64,000 nt of DNA, taken from Anthostomella pinea (lineage: Eukaryota; Ascomycota; Sordariomycetes; Xylariales; Xylariaceae). The translations under genes were made by a program, and so were the position numbers. The stretch is from positions 558,001 through 622,000 of the forward strand of contig CAUWAG010000012.1 of the NCBI GenBank assembly GCA_963556695.1, read 5' to 3'. A model generated the notes under the pieces. The model was not told the origin of the DNA. It did no database searches and saw nothing but the letters and a program-made list of their open reading frames with translations. Below are positions 54,192-64,000 of the stretch, in pieces; positions within the stretch are counted from its first letter, which is position 1, and each line of letters begins with the position of its first letter.

Positions 54192-55100
54192 CTACCTGCA
54201 TCAACTGCAGTATCAGCCCATACGCGGTAGCAAGGACCAGATTGGCGAGATCCTCACAGCACAGGATCCGCCTCTGGTTGCTTGCAGAGATTCCCGCACC
54301 CCACTACAAGAACCATCCACTTGCCCTACAGCTACCTACCAACGTATCAATACTCCAACTCCCCCACCATCCATCTACGACCTGCCCAGCGGCAGCGAAG
54401 CGCGATGGTGCGCCGGCTACAGGAGACACATTCCAGGCTTTTGTTCCCACGCGCCGTCTAGAACAGACGCTATTCTGCAGAATGCGGGGAGCCGGACAGG
54501 ACCAGATCTTTGCGTTCCATTCTTTCTCCGCAAGTAGACCAACTCTAATTATGCAACCTAACGAGTGTGCCTGTTAACTGTGTGGTGTTAACAATCATTT
54601 CGCGATCGTTCTCGCGAGTCTGAGCCCGTCTATGTTTCCATTTCGCATATTCAGAAAGCATAACAAGCGTCGTATAATAGGTCGTAAGGAAAGTGCAGGT
54701 AGCCTGTAAAATAAGCATTGGTTTGACACCAGGATGTGAGTACTTATCAGGAGTTCATCTGCCATAGTTGAGCAGCGCTGCACTAATATGGTCAGAGATA
54801 AGGCTCCTACTCGGACGAGGTAGTGCGCTGCAAGGATGGCTTTCTCTCTTTGGTGATCTTGGACAACTCTCGTCCACTCCCACACAACCCACCCCACAGC
54901 CGGAACGACGCGAGTGCAACTTGATACAAGGGGCGACCCCATGCCGGGTACCACGATTCGATTCTTGTCCTAATGCCAAAGCACAGGCAGAAAGTGCCTG
55001 AGACACAGATTAGGGGAAGAGGAGAGAAAGGCCTCTGGCCGTGTCTCCAGGTCCCCACTGCTAGTAACGTCTTATGGCTGTCAGTCATCTAGAGTATGCA
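54192..55100. other. Unassigned region
   Basis: No gene recognised. 54190-54540 keeps open frames downstream of the casein kinase relic but without a domain; the rest shows nothing. Confidence 0.3.
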
Positions 55101-55412
55101 CTACAGGGCTCGACTTACTTCACGTATCATGCTCCAGAGAACTGCCGTTCTGAAGAACCAATCTGGCCAATATCCGCTCTTCAGACACGAGAGGATTGCA
55201 AAGGCAACCGTGAGCGACGTGCTCAGTGCCGCCGTTGAAGCTACAGCAACTGTGTATGGGCGCCTGTACAGGACCCTCACCGGAAATGGCGGCTGGTGAG
55301 ATACTTGACTTAGGAGCCTGAAGGTGGCAATCAAGCTTAGAATTATAATCGAGCTCTCAATAGCAAGTGCCGTGTAGATGACCGAGGTTTGAAGGATACT
55401 AGGACTTCCCAT
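55101..55412 (-). CDS. Possible membrane protein exon
   Basis: Starts MGSPSILQTSVIYTALAIES and has two hydrophobic helices (SVIYTALAIESSIIILSLIA; VAVASTAALSTSLTVAFAIL). The 3' end has a splice-donor-like GTAAGT (in REVSRAL, about 55118), so it may be the first exon of a membrane protein, e.g. the N-terminal region of an ABC transporter, but no further exon is convincing. Low confidence. Confidence 0.3.
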   Translation of the reverse strand: MGSPSILQTSVIYTALAIESSIIILSLIATFRLLSQVSHQPPFPVRVLYRRPYTVAVASTAALSTSLTVAFAILSCLKSGYWPDWFFRTAVLWSMIREVSRAL

Positions 55413-55941
55413 GATGTGTCAACTTATAAAAAACTGGCGCCTTATTTCACAGTATAATAATGACAGCAAGGAGGTTAGGACCCCTTAACACGTACTTATA
55501 GCTAGGCATGAGAAAACTGTAAACAGTACATCATTAGGGAGAATCGGGGTCGGGTCAATCGGTCTCCGATAACCCGGGTTCTCGACCCGGAGCTCAACTG
55601 GGAAGTTATTCCTCCCTAGTCCCAGACGCCGGGCATAGTTGTGTTGATAGCAAACCCAGCTTGGAACTGAACAGACCGACTGGGTTTAGGGCTGCCATTT
55701 ATCAAGATATGCTCGATATCGTCGACTAGTATAGTCCACGACTGGACATCAACTTCACTTACAGTGAAATCAGTCAATTCATGGTGTTTTCGGCTGCGAA
55801 AACGTTCAATCTACTCTTCTATGGCGGCTTAATTTTTTCTTGGCGCCCACTGTTAGTGGGTAGCCTACCCCAGCCAGCCATTACGCTAACAGACGCCTCC
55901 ATCTGGCCAAAACACCAAACCCCGGATCTCACGATCCTCGC
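55413..55941. other. Unassigned region
   Basis: Holds at about 55842-55866 the inverted CTAACAG/GGCGCCAAG block shared with 16481 and 25034. Otherwise nothing recognised. Confidence 0.3.
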
Positions 55942-56968
55942 TATGGCTTACCAGCCATTAGCTGCCGCTGTCCCTGCGACTCCTCCCTTGGGGGACAGCG
56001 CAGCGCAGCGGCATCCCCCGCCCCTCAGCTCAGCCGGGTGTCTGAGATCGCTCCACACGCGGAGAACTTCAACACGATAGGCCCCAATCCCGACGGTACT
56101 TTTAAGAAGGGATAAAAAGGACAAGAATAACGCTGTTTCCGGAACAGCCTCTACCCCCATCAGCCTCTTCGCAAAGCCTGATAGTCTCAGTGCCTCCATA
56201 CACGCTACCCAGGCCCAAAGCTCGGCCCTACAAGCTCTGCACTAAGCAGTAAATGAACGACGCCGCAAGGAGAAAATTCAAACGGATATCCTGGAACTCG
56301 CCGCCAGATCCCTCGACACAGTCGTCGTGACCGTAGCAAAGGACCCAGAACAGCTGGCCTACGCCCAACAGATAGCCACCAGTTTTTCCCAGTTCCTCCG
56401 CACGAGCGTACTTGCCAACAGCGAAGGACAGGAGCCGGCAGCAACAGAACCCCTGCCCAGAAAAAGAGGTGCCCAAGCGCACCCCACCGCAGTCCCAACA
56501 AAGACCACAAACAACCCCGTACGACCCACGTATGCAGGGGTCACTGCGAATAGCATCCAGCCCCAGGCAGCTGGAAACGGCCCTAAGAAACACCCCGGGA
56601 CCAGACCGCCGACGCAAAAAGAAGACCTCCGCATCTTCATAAGGCTCCCAGAAAACCAGCTCGGCTGGTCGAGAACTATCAGCACGTACGCCCTTAGAAA
56701 AACTATCACCAAGGAGCTAAACCTCGTGGCTTCCGATGTAGCAGATGCACACAGAATCCCTACCGGCTTGTCTCTTCGACCAAGGGATAAAACTGCACAA
56801 GGAAAGATCCTAGCGCAAAAGGCCAAACTAGCTCAGCTTACAAAAGCCTCTGCAGTAGAACTACCCGTTAAGTGGCACACTTATGCCCTCCCGAACTGCC
56901 CAACTAGACTCACCAACATGGAACTTGAAGACGTGGAGATCACATCCGAAATGACCCTAGCCGGTTGA
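55942..56968 (+). mobile_element. LINE ORF1, degenerate copy
   Basis: Begins around MAYQPLAAAVPATPPLG with several early frame breaks and a stop near 56240, then reads NERRRKEKIQTDILELAARS, VVVTVAKDPEQLAYAQQIAT and from 56602 the RRM-like core shared with 19770-20135. It ends at 56968 (EITSEMTLAG) against copia sequence. No zinc knuckles and no ORF2 remain. Confidence 0.7.
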
Positions 56969-57453
56969 GCTATAGTGCTATAAATCCCGTTGGATTCAAA
57001 GACTTTAGCCTTAAGGTAATAGAGGCCTTCTTTTTCGTATCCTTTCGTTATTAGGCGTTGTTTTACTTTGTCGTATAAAGTAACGATGCCTGTAGATGAG
57101 TCGAAAGTAGTTAAAGTGTTTTTAACTTTTTAACACTTAACAGATTAATTCCTAGTTCAGGAATAAAATAAACGTCCCGAATTAGTTGAATTATTCCCGA
57201 ATCGGGGAATTTCAGGTATAAGTCGCCCATCCCTTTAACTAGTAATTTACCAGCTGCTCCCCAAGTGACTGTTTTATTTACCTCTTTATACGTGTATAAG
57301 AGGTTTTTATTACAGACAGTTGGTATAGTTGCTGCACTGTCTATAATAAATTTGCTGTCGTTTAGAGCCATGGGATCCGTAGTTGTGTATATAGATTCTG
57401 GCTTAAGGGATAAGCTTTGGTCCTGATTGTGTTCAACTAATTCGGCTGGTTTT

Positions 57454-57665
57454 TGTGACGGCCTGCACAGACCTTCCCACATGATAAGCTGATACCTCCC
57501 AATAAGGGAAGGATCTGACTGGAGGATCGCCTTAAAGGGACAACCTCCCGCTGTACCTAGCTTTCTCTCTCTTCCTTTCCTCCTTAGTCTTGATATTCTC
57601 GTCAATAGAGTAATAGCTGCTTGCTGCCGGCTATGTCCCAGCTCCTCAGTAAGCTCGCCGTGACA
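57454..57665 (+). mobile_element. Solo LTR A with 5-bp TSD GTTTT
   Basis: 212 bp, TGTGACGGCCTGCAC ... CTCGCCGTGACA; TSD GTTTT at 57449-57453 and 57666-57670. Confidence 0.85.
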
Positions 57666-57969
57666 GTTTTCAGTCTTCTAGCTCTTCTATACGTGTATAG
57701 GAGGCTGAATCCTGCTCGTTGGTTTTATTGTTATCATTTTCCTCCAGAGAGTTACCGAGGGCGGCTATAAGTAGCTCTTCTTTTCGTTCTTTTAAATCTT
57801 TAAGGGACGGATTACCCCTTTTAGTCGGTTTGGTAACTTTAGATGAGCGTGGTTTACTCCACGTTTTAGGAGATCTTTCCGGATGTAGAAAATAACAGTC
57901 TTTTCGGCGTGGTTAGGGAGTTTACAATATTTGCAATAAGCTCCGTTTCCACAAGTTTTTGCTGTTATT

Positions 57970-58181
57970 TGTCACGGCGAGCTTACTGAGGAGCTGGGAC
58001 AAGGCCGGCAGCAAGCAGCTATTACTCTATTAACGATAATATCAAGACTAAGGAGGAAAGGAAGAGAGAGAAAGCTAGGTACAGCGGGAGGTTGTCCCTT
58101 TAAGGGGATCCTCCAGTCAGATCCTTCCCTGATTGGGAGGTATCGGCTTATCATGTGGGAAGGTCTGTGCAGGCCGTCACA
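57970..58181 (-). mobile_element. Solo LTR B (opposite orientation), TSD TTATT
   Basis: 212 bp, TGTCACGGCGAGC ... GGCCGTCACA on the plus strand, i.e. the reverse of LTR A at ~90% identity. TSD TTATT at 57965-57969 and 58182-58186. Confidence 0.85.
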
Positions 58182-58490
58182 TTATTTATATTTCCTCTTT
58201 TAGAAAGTAGGACCTTCTCATGACTGTTTCTGCCTCTTGCTTCGTCTATAAGAGTCGAAACTAACGTTTCAACCGTATAGGCGGCTTTGTTCGTACGTAG
58301 AGATTGGATTATACTCTGGGTTAAAGTCTCCTAAGAGCTATCCAGGCTATTAAGCACATAGGCTATAATAATCTCTTTTGGTAAAGAGACTCCTTTGCTG
58401 GCTAAGTCATCAACCAGTTGTTTGGTTCTGTTTAAGAAGTCCTCTATAGAGTCGAAATTTTCGGCCGTATTAGTAAGGAATTCTCGTAAG

Positions 58491-58692
58491 TGTGAGGGCG
58501 CACACCAGCACAATCTACTGCGCCCCACATCACACCCTGGCCAGCACTAGATAGGGATCATCTAGATGGCTCTGTCTCCCACCTGTATCTAGCTCTCTTT
58601 CTTTCTTTCTTCATCTTCGATATTTTCGTCTATAGAGCCGGTTACCCCTTGTCGTCTGCTTTGTCTCGTCCTAGGTGCCACTCGCCGTGACA
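58491..58692 (+). mobile_element. Solo LTR C, related family, TSD GTAAG
   Basis: 202 bp, TGTGAGGGCGCACACC ... CTCGCCGTGACA; same ends as A/B but a diverged middle. TSD GTAAG at 58486-58490 and 58693-58697. Confidence 0.8.
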
Positions 58693-58993
58693 GTAAGACA
58701 TTATACTCTTGAGAGAATCCTTCTCCGTTATATAGGACTTTTAGCCGTTCCCAAGCTGCTTTACAGCTTGTTATAGAGTTAAGGTGTTGAAGGGGTCCTT
58801 TTTCGCATAGTAGTGTTATCGTTGATAACGCTTCATCGTTTTCCTCCTTGGTTAAGTGTCGTCCTACTTCGGTAGTCAAGGCTTTTCCCAGTTTATCCCG
58901 AATTAGGCTAGCTCGTGCTCGAGGTGCCCAATCAGAGTAGTTTGAGGACCCTTTTAGCTGGGGTATGGAGAATTTGTGTAGATGTTGGATCCA

Positions 58994-59185
58994 TGCGATT
59001 CCAGCTGCAAACCATCTATACTAAGACCCACATGTATGATTAGATAAGTGATTAGATACCGGATTGCGAGGTCACTTAGCCAGACCTTCAGGTCTAGCTA
59101 GACCTCCCAATCCAACCATCAGCAACATCATGACCTTGACCCCATACTCGAGTATTATGATTGATCGTTCAAGCCTGTTCCGACA
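58994..59185 (-). repeat. Copia 5' LTR
   Basis: Minus strand TGTCGGAACAGGCTTGAACG ... TGGAATCGCA (boundary at CA inferred), then the gag region. Family copies at 12706, 16820, 26751 and 40044. Confidence 0.7.
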
Positions 59186-60474
59186 CATTGCTTATATATA
59201 TCCATCAAGACAAACCAGAGCTCAGCTTTGACTCGGCACCTTAGTCGCAACCAGGCCTGGTGCTATTTCCTGAGAGCTAGTGACGTTTTCTGCACTTGGC
59301 GCCATTCTCTTCACCAGCCCCGCCATCCACCGGTCTCTCTCTACGGTTCTGATGGCCAAACCACGTGTTGAGGCCTTGCGCATGCATGAGCCATTGCAAC
59401 GCAAATGGCGACCCGCTAATGTTACAAGCCTCCTCTGCTCCCTCCCGTAGTCCGACCTTGATGGGACTTAGCCGACTGTCTACTGTGAAACAGACTTGTT
59501 GGCCGCGAAAGGAAAGTGGTATACCAGGTAATGGACAGGACCATTGTCTAACCTTAATCCTCGATCTCAATGATTGCGGCGGCGCTGTAGACAAATCTGC
59601 GGTGACATCCTGTTGGATTAAAGGTGAGCCCAGAGGGCACCTTTATAGGTAGACAACGGAGCCTAGTTGTTCCATCCCGATCCAGCCCCTCTGGCACAAA
59701 GCTGCCACGGTCGCACAGGGACACTTCAGAGACAGAGAATGCACACACACACACTTCAACCTGACGATTGGCTCAAATCTGACACATCCACATCAATAGT
59801 TGCAGTTGTTTCTGTCGATGATGGCTGCTGGGACTCAAATAACAGTACCGCGATAGATAATGTACTTGGTCACCTTGCGATAGGCGTTCAAGCCCTAGAC
59901 TGTGACAAGGTACCGCCTAATTAACTTCCATGTTGATCGTCGAGACCTCGCAAGCAACCTGCGCTAAGTGGCTCGTCTCAAGCCGCAACTGGCCGCAGAT
60001 TGAAGAAGAGCTGTCCAACGTGGCGCACATGCTATCATTCGAAGTCAATGCGAAGTCGGTGCTATTGGCCAGAGAGGCTGCGATAGAGTTTGTGCGCACT
60101 GAACTGACCCTCATCATGGTGGAGGTGGTCGAGTGACAAGCTGCAGCCTTAACATCTCGCCAAATAGCAAGAAAGCCACGGACGCCTGATGCCCATATCG
60201 AGGCCAACCCTGAAGCGTAGCGGTCTGATGTAGCAAAAGCTAGGGGGATGCGGGAAGGAAACACGCCTGAGGCCGATGCATCGACTCTGTGCGGTAGACG
60301 AAGGCCCGGTCTCGAGTCATTCCCAATCGCGCCAATCTCATTCTGGACCTGGAGCTTGCTCAGACAGGCGAATGTAGGGGATGGCATATCTGCGCAGCGG
60401 ATAGTCAGGGCGACTCCCGGTGACTGGTTGGAGAGAAGAACATCTGCCACCTGTGACCGCAGCTGAAAACTCAA
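59186..60474. other. Unassigned region
   Basis: No gene recognised. Plus frame 59930-60136 (WLVSSRNWPQIEEELSNVAH) has a helical look, but no partner exon or domain was found. Confidence 0.3.
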
Positions 60475-60690
60475 CAGTCACTGATCTGGAGGTACCTCGA
60501 ACAGACCGCGGTGCTGGAGCAAGAAACTCGACAGTCACGGATCTGGCGATGTCTCGAACAGACCTCGGTGCCGGAGCATGACGCTCGACAGTCACGGGTT
60601 TGGAGATGGCTGGGACAGCTAAAAGAAAGAGTCGACAGTCACGGGTCTGGAGATGCCTCGGACAGACCTCGGTGCTGGAGCACAGGGTGA
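60475..60690 (-). repeat. Tandem repeat, ~57-bp units
   Basis: Four imperfect units beginning CAGTCACGG/GATCTGG..., with the minus strand reading APAPRSVRxxxRSVTVEFL. The third unit has an internal difference. Minisatellite. Confidence 0.75.
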
Positions 60691-61008
60691 ATTCCTCAAC
60701 TCCATAACTTCTCAACTCCTATCATAGGAAGAGGAGGAGAAGATTCGAATAGAACTCCTGTGGAGGGAATTACCCTGCTGAGCCAGACTAAGATTCGCAA
60801 CAGGCGGGAAGTGCGCTCTCTTATATGTTTACTGGTGGCGGGGGTCTTTTGATTATTAATTCGCAGCTCTGACTATTCCATCCCTCCCTTGCTTGCCCCA
60901 CACCACCCACTTCCAATCCCCACGCACTCCCTCATTAACCAGCGGATTTGCGTAATTCCAATTGAGGCGATGATCTTCTGCGGTCCCAGGAAACATCGGC
61001 ATCGCCCT
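60691..61008. other. 3' flank of the C2H2 gene
   Basis: No feature recognised. Confidence 0.3.
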
Positions 61009-61948
61009 TCACCCATTTGCCCCCTTGTGGCCATGTGGACGGTGTCGTGCGATCTTTCTCATCTCGGCCGCCAGGAACCCCGGGGCTTCATGGTGAAATG
61101 GGACCCGGGCACTCGTGCCCTCTTGTCTGCAATGTAGCTTGAGGTGTTGTCGCCAATTGTCTGTTCGGTTGCAAGTCTGACTGCAAAATGGACAAGCGAC
61201 TGGGACCTTTTCCTCGTGGACGCTAACGACACTGTCAACCAGGTCCGGGTGGTATGACTGTGTTCATACTTACGTCAATTTATGTCGTTGCAGGTGTTCG
61301 TGCCTCTGGAAAGCTCTCCTCCCCATCCTCATGCAATCCGGATGGTCACATCTGAAATTGCCGGAAGCAGTCACCGTTATATCTGGAGCGAGTGGCTTGC
61401 CGTGACCATCTTTATCGCCATCTTGCTCAACAACTGGGGCCTGTTCTTCCGAACGCATCTGGCTGGCTTCTTGGTTCCGATCGAGACTTGTCACAGCACC
61501 CTGACTGCCATGATGGGTAGGTACGGACAGGTCCGAGCTGATCCATTCCTGGGGAGGAGCTACACGGTTGCTAAGTGATGAGAAGGAGCTTGGAACGATC
61601 CATCTTCTCATATGAGTCAGATTACATACTATGGCAGGAAGTATTGGTGGGCGCGTACGTAGAATTTGCAGAAAATAACTGCTGGTGATATAGTGCGGGA
61701 TGCAAGGTTCCTGGCGAAGGAGGGTGCGGCGGTGGGACAAAGGTCGGAGAATCGAGTAAAGCTTTGCTGGCCGTGATTTGGTCGAATGGCAAGCAGACCG
61801 GCTGATCGGAAAGTAATGGGAGGTCGATATCGTCCATGTACCCTAACAGGACACCGTTGACTCCCAGGTAAGGGTACCAGTGGCCCAACGTTGATGATGT
61901 CCCAGCCCAGTAATATGTATTCGGTTCTTTTAGATGTTGGTATGCCAT
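61009..61948 (-). CDS. C2H2 zinc-finger protein (two fingers), probable transcription factor
   Basis: Exon A starts at ATG 61948 (MAYQHLKEPNTYYWAGTSST) and runs to about 61626. A first intron follows whose exact junctions I cannot fix (donor near 61626 or 61620; acceptor around 61566-61570). Exon B ends 61274, intron 61273-61232 (42 nt, donor GTAAGT, acceptor CAG, phase 2), exon C 61231-61009. Finger 1 is CDHPDCMRMGRRAFQRHEHL...H (CX4CX12HX3H) at the exon B end; finger 2 is CPFCSQTCNRTDNWRQHLKL...H (CX2CX12HX3H) in exon C. After finger 2 comes HHEAPGFLAAEMRKIARHRP. This two-finger arrangement is a known fungal C2H2 type (e.g. HPxCxxxFxRxEHLxRHxxT followed by CxFCxxxFxRxDNWxQHLKL). It probably binds DNA; targets unknown. 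Divergent from the MADS-like gene. Confidence 0.75.
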
Positions 61949-62655
61949 TTGCGGTTACTGTCTCTCTTACTAGCTTGAGTCTAGTAGTAAAGGAGATATA
62001 ATTGTGAACAAGATGGCCAAGTAAGGATGCGATAATGTTTAAGAGTTTAAAGCAAAAGGATACGGCTCCATGATTAAACTTCAATCATAAGAACGTGATA
62101 AGCTGGAATCATAGCAAAATATATATCATAGACCTCTTGTTTGTTAAGGTTAGAGCCTGTCACAGCAAATTAGATTTGCAGAGTTCACACGGGAACAGCT
62201 GAGAAAGTCCACTAAGTAGGTCTAAACTTAGAACCGTACAAACGCTCCTCCTCTGGATCTGACATTTTCTTTTAATAGTTTCTGTGGTGTACCTCCAGAA
62301 AGAATCCTCCGCAGAAAACGCCAGACCTAGAAACCTGCCCCTGGGCAGGAGTAGTAGGGTACACCTAGTAATAAGATCCAGCAATGGCTCAACTTTTGAC
62401 GTGCTGGACCGGCGGCAAGCTTGTCAATGACAAACATCATCTGGAGATGTGTCTATTTATGGACAATAATGGTGATATAAGGGCAGATATTGGCTTCTTG
62501 ACTCGCTCTGGTTTAGAACAGAGCAAATCGCAGCTGGTTCAAAGCTTGGCCTCACGCATAGGCACGTATCTCTATTTATTGGTTGTAGACGCTGAGACAT
62601 ACCAGAGTCGATGCGTTATCTGCCCCAACATCATCGAATCTAGCTCGCTCACGCC
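61949..62655. promoter_or_regulatory. Divergent intergenic region between two regulator genes
   Basis: 707 bp between the starts of the C2H2 (minus) and MADS-like (plus) genes. Plus frame 62384-62650 is open and not tied to any family. No operator recognised. Confidence 0.3.
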
Positions 62656-63656
62656 ATGGCTAAGCGGCGAAACACACACAACAAGAAGCAGAAAGACAAG
62701 GTCCGGAAACGAGGCACGTCTTTGCAGAAAAAGACGGTGGAATTGGGCGAAACAGCAAACGTTCTCACAGCCCTCATCTACTGGAACCCGACCCACAACC
62801 ACTTCGAAAAGGCGGTGCACGTTCCCGAAGGGCAGTCATTGCCGGACGCTACTGAGGTAGGCCTGGGCTCGCGGTCTTGCCACAGCGCGAACCACGTGGC
62901 TACTGATCAAGGTAGCTTACTATGGAGTAGCTTTACAGGCATCTTGCATTAGCATGGACCAATCCGATCTCTCCAGGTCGACATGCCCGCATGAAACGTC
63001 CGAGACTAGCCCGGAAGTGCAAGAACACTCGTGAGGGAAGCGAGACTGAGAGCATTACAAGCTTGGAAAATCCCAGCCTACCTGCCGAGGAGGACCTGTT
63101 CGTCGACCACCAGCAGTCTGATGGTTGTAATGACCCGGAATGTTGCAATTCTCACGACTCAATCCACTACGACCCGGCTTTGAATACTACATGTGCCGCC
63201 GTAACAGACCCTATGCAGGGCCACGAAGACCCAATGCACACACTCGCTCGGGTCTCTCTACCAGGTAGGTGAAACAACAGTCTTGGCGGGTTGGAGAACT
63301 GCTCACCATTGGTAGTCGGCGCTGGGATGGAGATAGGGCATGATTCGCAGCCGGCACAGCCATTCGAATCGAGCAACGCGATGGGGGATGCCGGGTCATG
63401 GCACTGGGATCCCTCTTTGATGGACGCTCCAGGGGAAGAGATTGAAGCTAGCGTCGCAGGGAACTATATTTATGAAGCCGAAACTCCTGTGCTAGCCACG
63501 AACGTTGGCGAAATACATAATTTTACACAGGATTCCTTGATCCGCCGAGCAGGCGAGGGCAGGCCAGGGACGGGATTTTCTCGGCGACAGGTTCCTTCAG
63601 ATGTGATGGCACGGCAAATACTGGATTTGTTCCGACCTCAAGGCAGGAAGAGGTAA
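62656..63656 (+). CDS. MADS-box/SRF-like transcription factor, three exons
   Basis: Exons 62656-62856, 62931-63264, 63316-63656; introns 62857-62930 (donor GTAGGC, acceptor TAG, phase 0) and 63265-63315 (donor GTAGGT, acceptor TAG, phase 1); 291 aa. The N-terminal 67 residues MAKRRNTHNKKQKDKVRKRG, SLQKKTVELGETANVLTALI and YWNPTHNHFEKAVHVPEGQS fit the MADS layout (RKRxxSLxKKxxEL followed by a beta strand and a second helix), here of the divergent fungal accessory type. The rest is acidic and polar with a possible activation region. Donors are GTAGGT/GTAGGC rather than the commonest GTAAGT. Likely DNA-binding; role unknown. Confidence 0.7.
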
Positions 63657-63846
63657 TCGGTCGGTGGGAATTCCGAGAGTTTTCGGCTCGTTAGCCTATC
63701 GACAATATCCAACACATATAAGCACTGACTCTATGTAAGATAGGACAAAGGGTTCGCGGTATCTGCTTGATGCGATACAATATGGCTGCATTAGACTACC
63801 AGAAATTATCCTTGACCCTGTAAATTAATACCAGCCAAGGTTAGCC
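63657..63846. other. 3' flank of the MADS-like gene
   Basis: No feature recognised. Confidence 0.3.
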
Positions 63847-64000
63847 CGAGACTGTCTTTACCGTTGATGCGAAAGTAAGCTGCTGCATCGACACCAGAAC
63901 TGTCCTGCTACGACAGGTCCTACTCTTGCGACTTGCAAGCAGCAATCATATCCCCGTCAGACTAACTGCGGTCAGACCATATTCGGCTTATGCATGGGGC
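63847..64000 (-). repeat. Repeat partner of 17645-17771; runs off the window
   Basis: Reverse complement matches 17645-17771, including GCTGCTTGCAAGTCGCAAGA and CTTTCGCATCAACGGTAAAG. The element continues past 64000. Confidence 0.65.

Larger units (their letters stand above)
56969..59185 (-). mobile_element. Ty1/copia element: 5' LTR, gag, protease; interrupted by three LTRs
   Basis: Minus strand: 5' LTR (59185-58994); gag with FSIPQLKGSSNYSDWAPRAR, EVGRHLTKEENDEALSTITL and AAWERLKVLYNGEGFSQEYN (UBN2-like gag), then REFLTNTAENFDSIEDFLNR; a degraded zinc knuckle (YCKYCKLPNHAEK, last Cys lost); protease FIIDSAATIPTVCNKNLLY (D-S-A active site) and the pre-integrase part (LYLKFPDSGIIQLIRDVYFI). 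Cut at 56969 by LINE sequence, so integrase, RT, RNase H and 3' LTR are gone. Frame stops occur after LSVKKL and elsewhere. The three insertions are described separately. Confidence 0.8.

Noticed and set aside
57454..58181. LTR A and B as the two inverted ends of one DNA transposon.
   Set aside because: Each copy has its own different 5-bp TSD and the DNA between them is copia sequence colinear with the host element.
59917..60474. Minus-strand open frame of 185 codons.
   Set aside because: Ser/Ala-rich with no motif; no homologous copy or splice signals to support it.
60475..60690. CRISPR-like array of repeated units.
   Set aside because: Units are contiguous tandem repeats without spacers, in a eukaryotic sequence.
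62384..62860. Plus-strand open frame overlapping the MADS-like start.
   Set aside because: The overlapping part is the MADS exon in another frame; the upstream part has no known domain and is more likely promoter.
1..64000. Starship-type giant element with a tyrosine recombinase captain, or a biosynthetic gene cluster.
   Set aside because: No DUF3435/tyrosine recombinase, polyketide synthase, NRPS or terpene cyclase signature was seen in any frame.

Overview
The window looks like an accessory, repeat-rich region of a filamentous ascomycete (Pezizomycotina, probably Sordariomycetes; this is inference). The evidence is genes with short introns (42-74 nt) carrying GTRNGT-type donors and CTAAY-like branch sites, Tad-like non-LTR elements with a C-terminal RNase H, fungal-type Ty1/copia and Ty3/gypsy fragments, C-to-T/G-to-A nonsense changes that look like repeat-induced point mutation (RIP), and protein families typical of this group (fungal C2H2 and MADS-like regulators, HeLo-type pseudokinases, TPR repeats of NLRs, GH64, DUF2235).

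Layout. 0.7-2 kb: an intact two-exon FtsJ-like methyltransferase, followed by a TPR relic of an NLR-type gene. 4-11 kb: two copies of an F-box 5' region (one deleted), a partial copy of a protein kinase gene joined to the intact F-box copy, two LINE 3' ends in tandem and a copia fragment. 11-21 kb: a small coiled-coil gene, a LINE ORF1 with zinc knuckles, a copia LTR, a truncated copy of a zinc-finger gene, a second LINE ORF1 fragment and another copia fragment. 22-24 kb: a pseudokinase C-lobe gene, then a LINE 3' end. 27-28.7 kb: an intact Ulp1/C48 peptidase gene. 29-33.3 kb: a nested complex of a copia RNase H end, a gypsy element lacking RT, LINE pieces and a tRNA-derived SINE with perfect 15-bp target duplications. 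34-39.3 kb: a hypothetical gene divergent from a zinc finger plus JmjC-like gene, then a decayed GTPase and a decayed DUF2235 hydrolase separated by a LINE fragment. 40-43.5 kb: LINE RNase H pieces and a GH64 glucanase relic split by a solo LTR. 44-53.1 kb: the most gene-like block, with a 436-aa unknown protein, a 519-aa unknown protein and an intact FHA-kinase (source of the 9.2-9.7 kb copy). 53.6-59.2 kb: a casein kinase I relic, a LINE ORF1, and a copia element carrying three separate 200-212 bp solo LTRs, each with its own 5-bp target duplication. 61-63.7 kb: divergent C2H2 and MADS-like transcription factor genes.

The intact genes (FtsJ, Ulp1, two unknown genes, FHA-kinase, C2H2, MADS-like) sit among relics of signalling or non-self-recognition genes (TPR/NLR, pseudokinase, GTPase, DUF2235, kinase pieces) and several generations of transposons. 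No complete autonomous transposon, CRISPR array, rRNA or canonical tRNA gene was found. The best new observation is the SINE at 31.9-32.5 kb: its 5' end is a tRNA-like Pol III promoter and its 3' tail is shared with the local LINE family, which suggests a LINE/SINE partnership.
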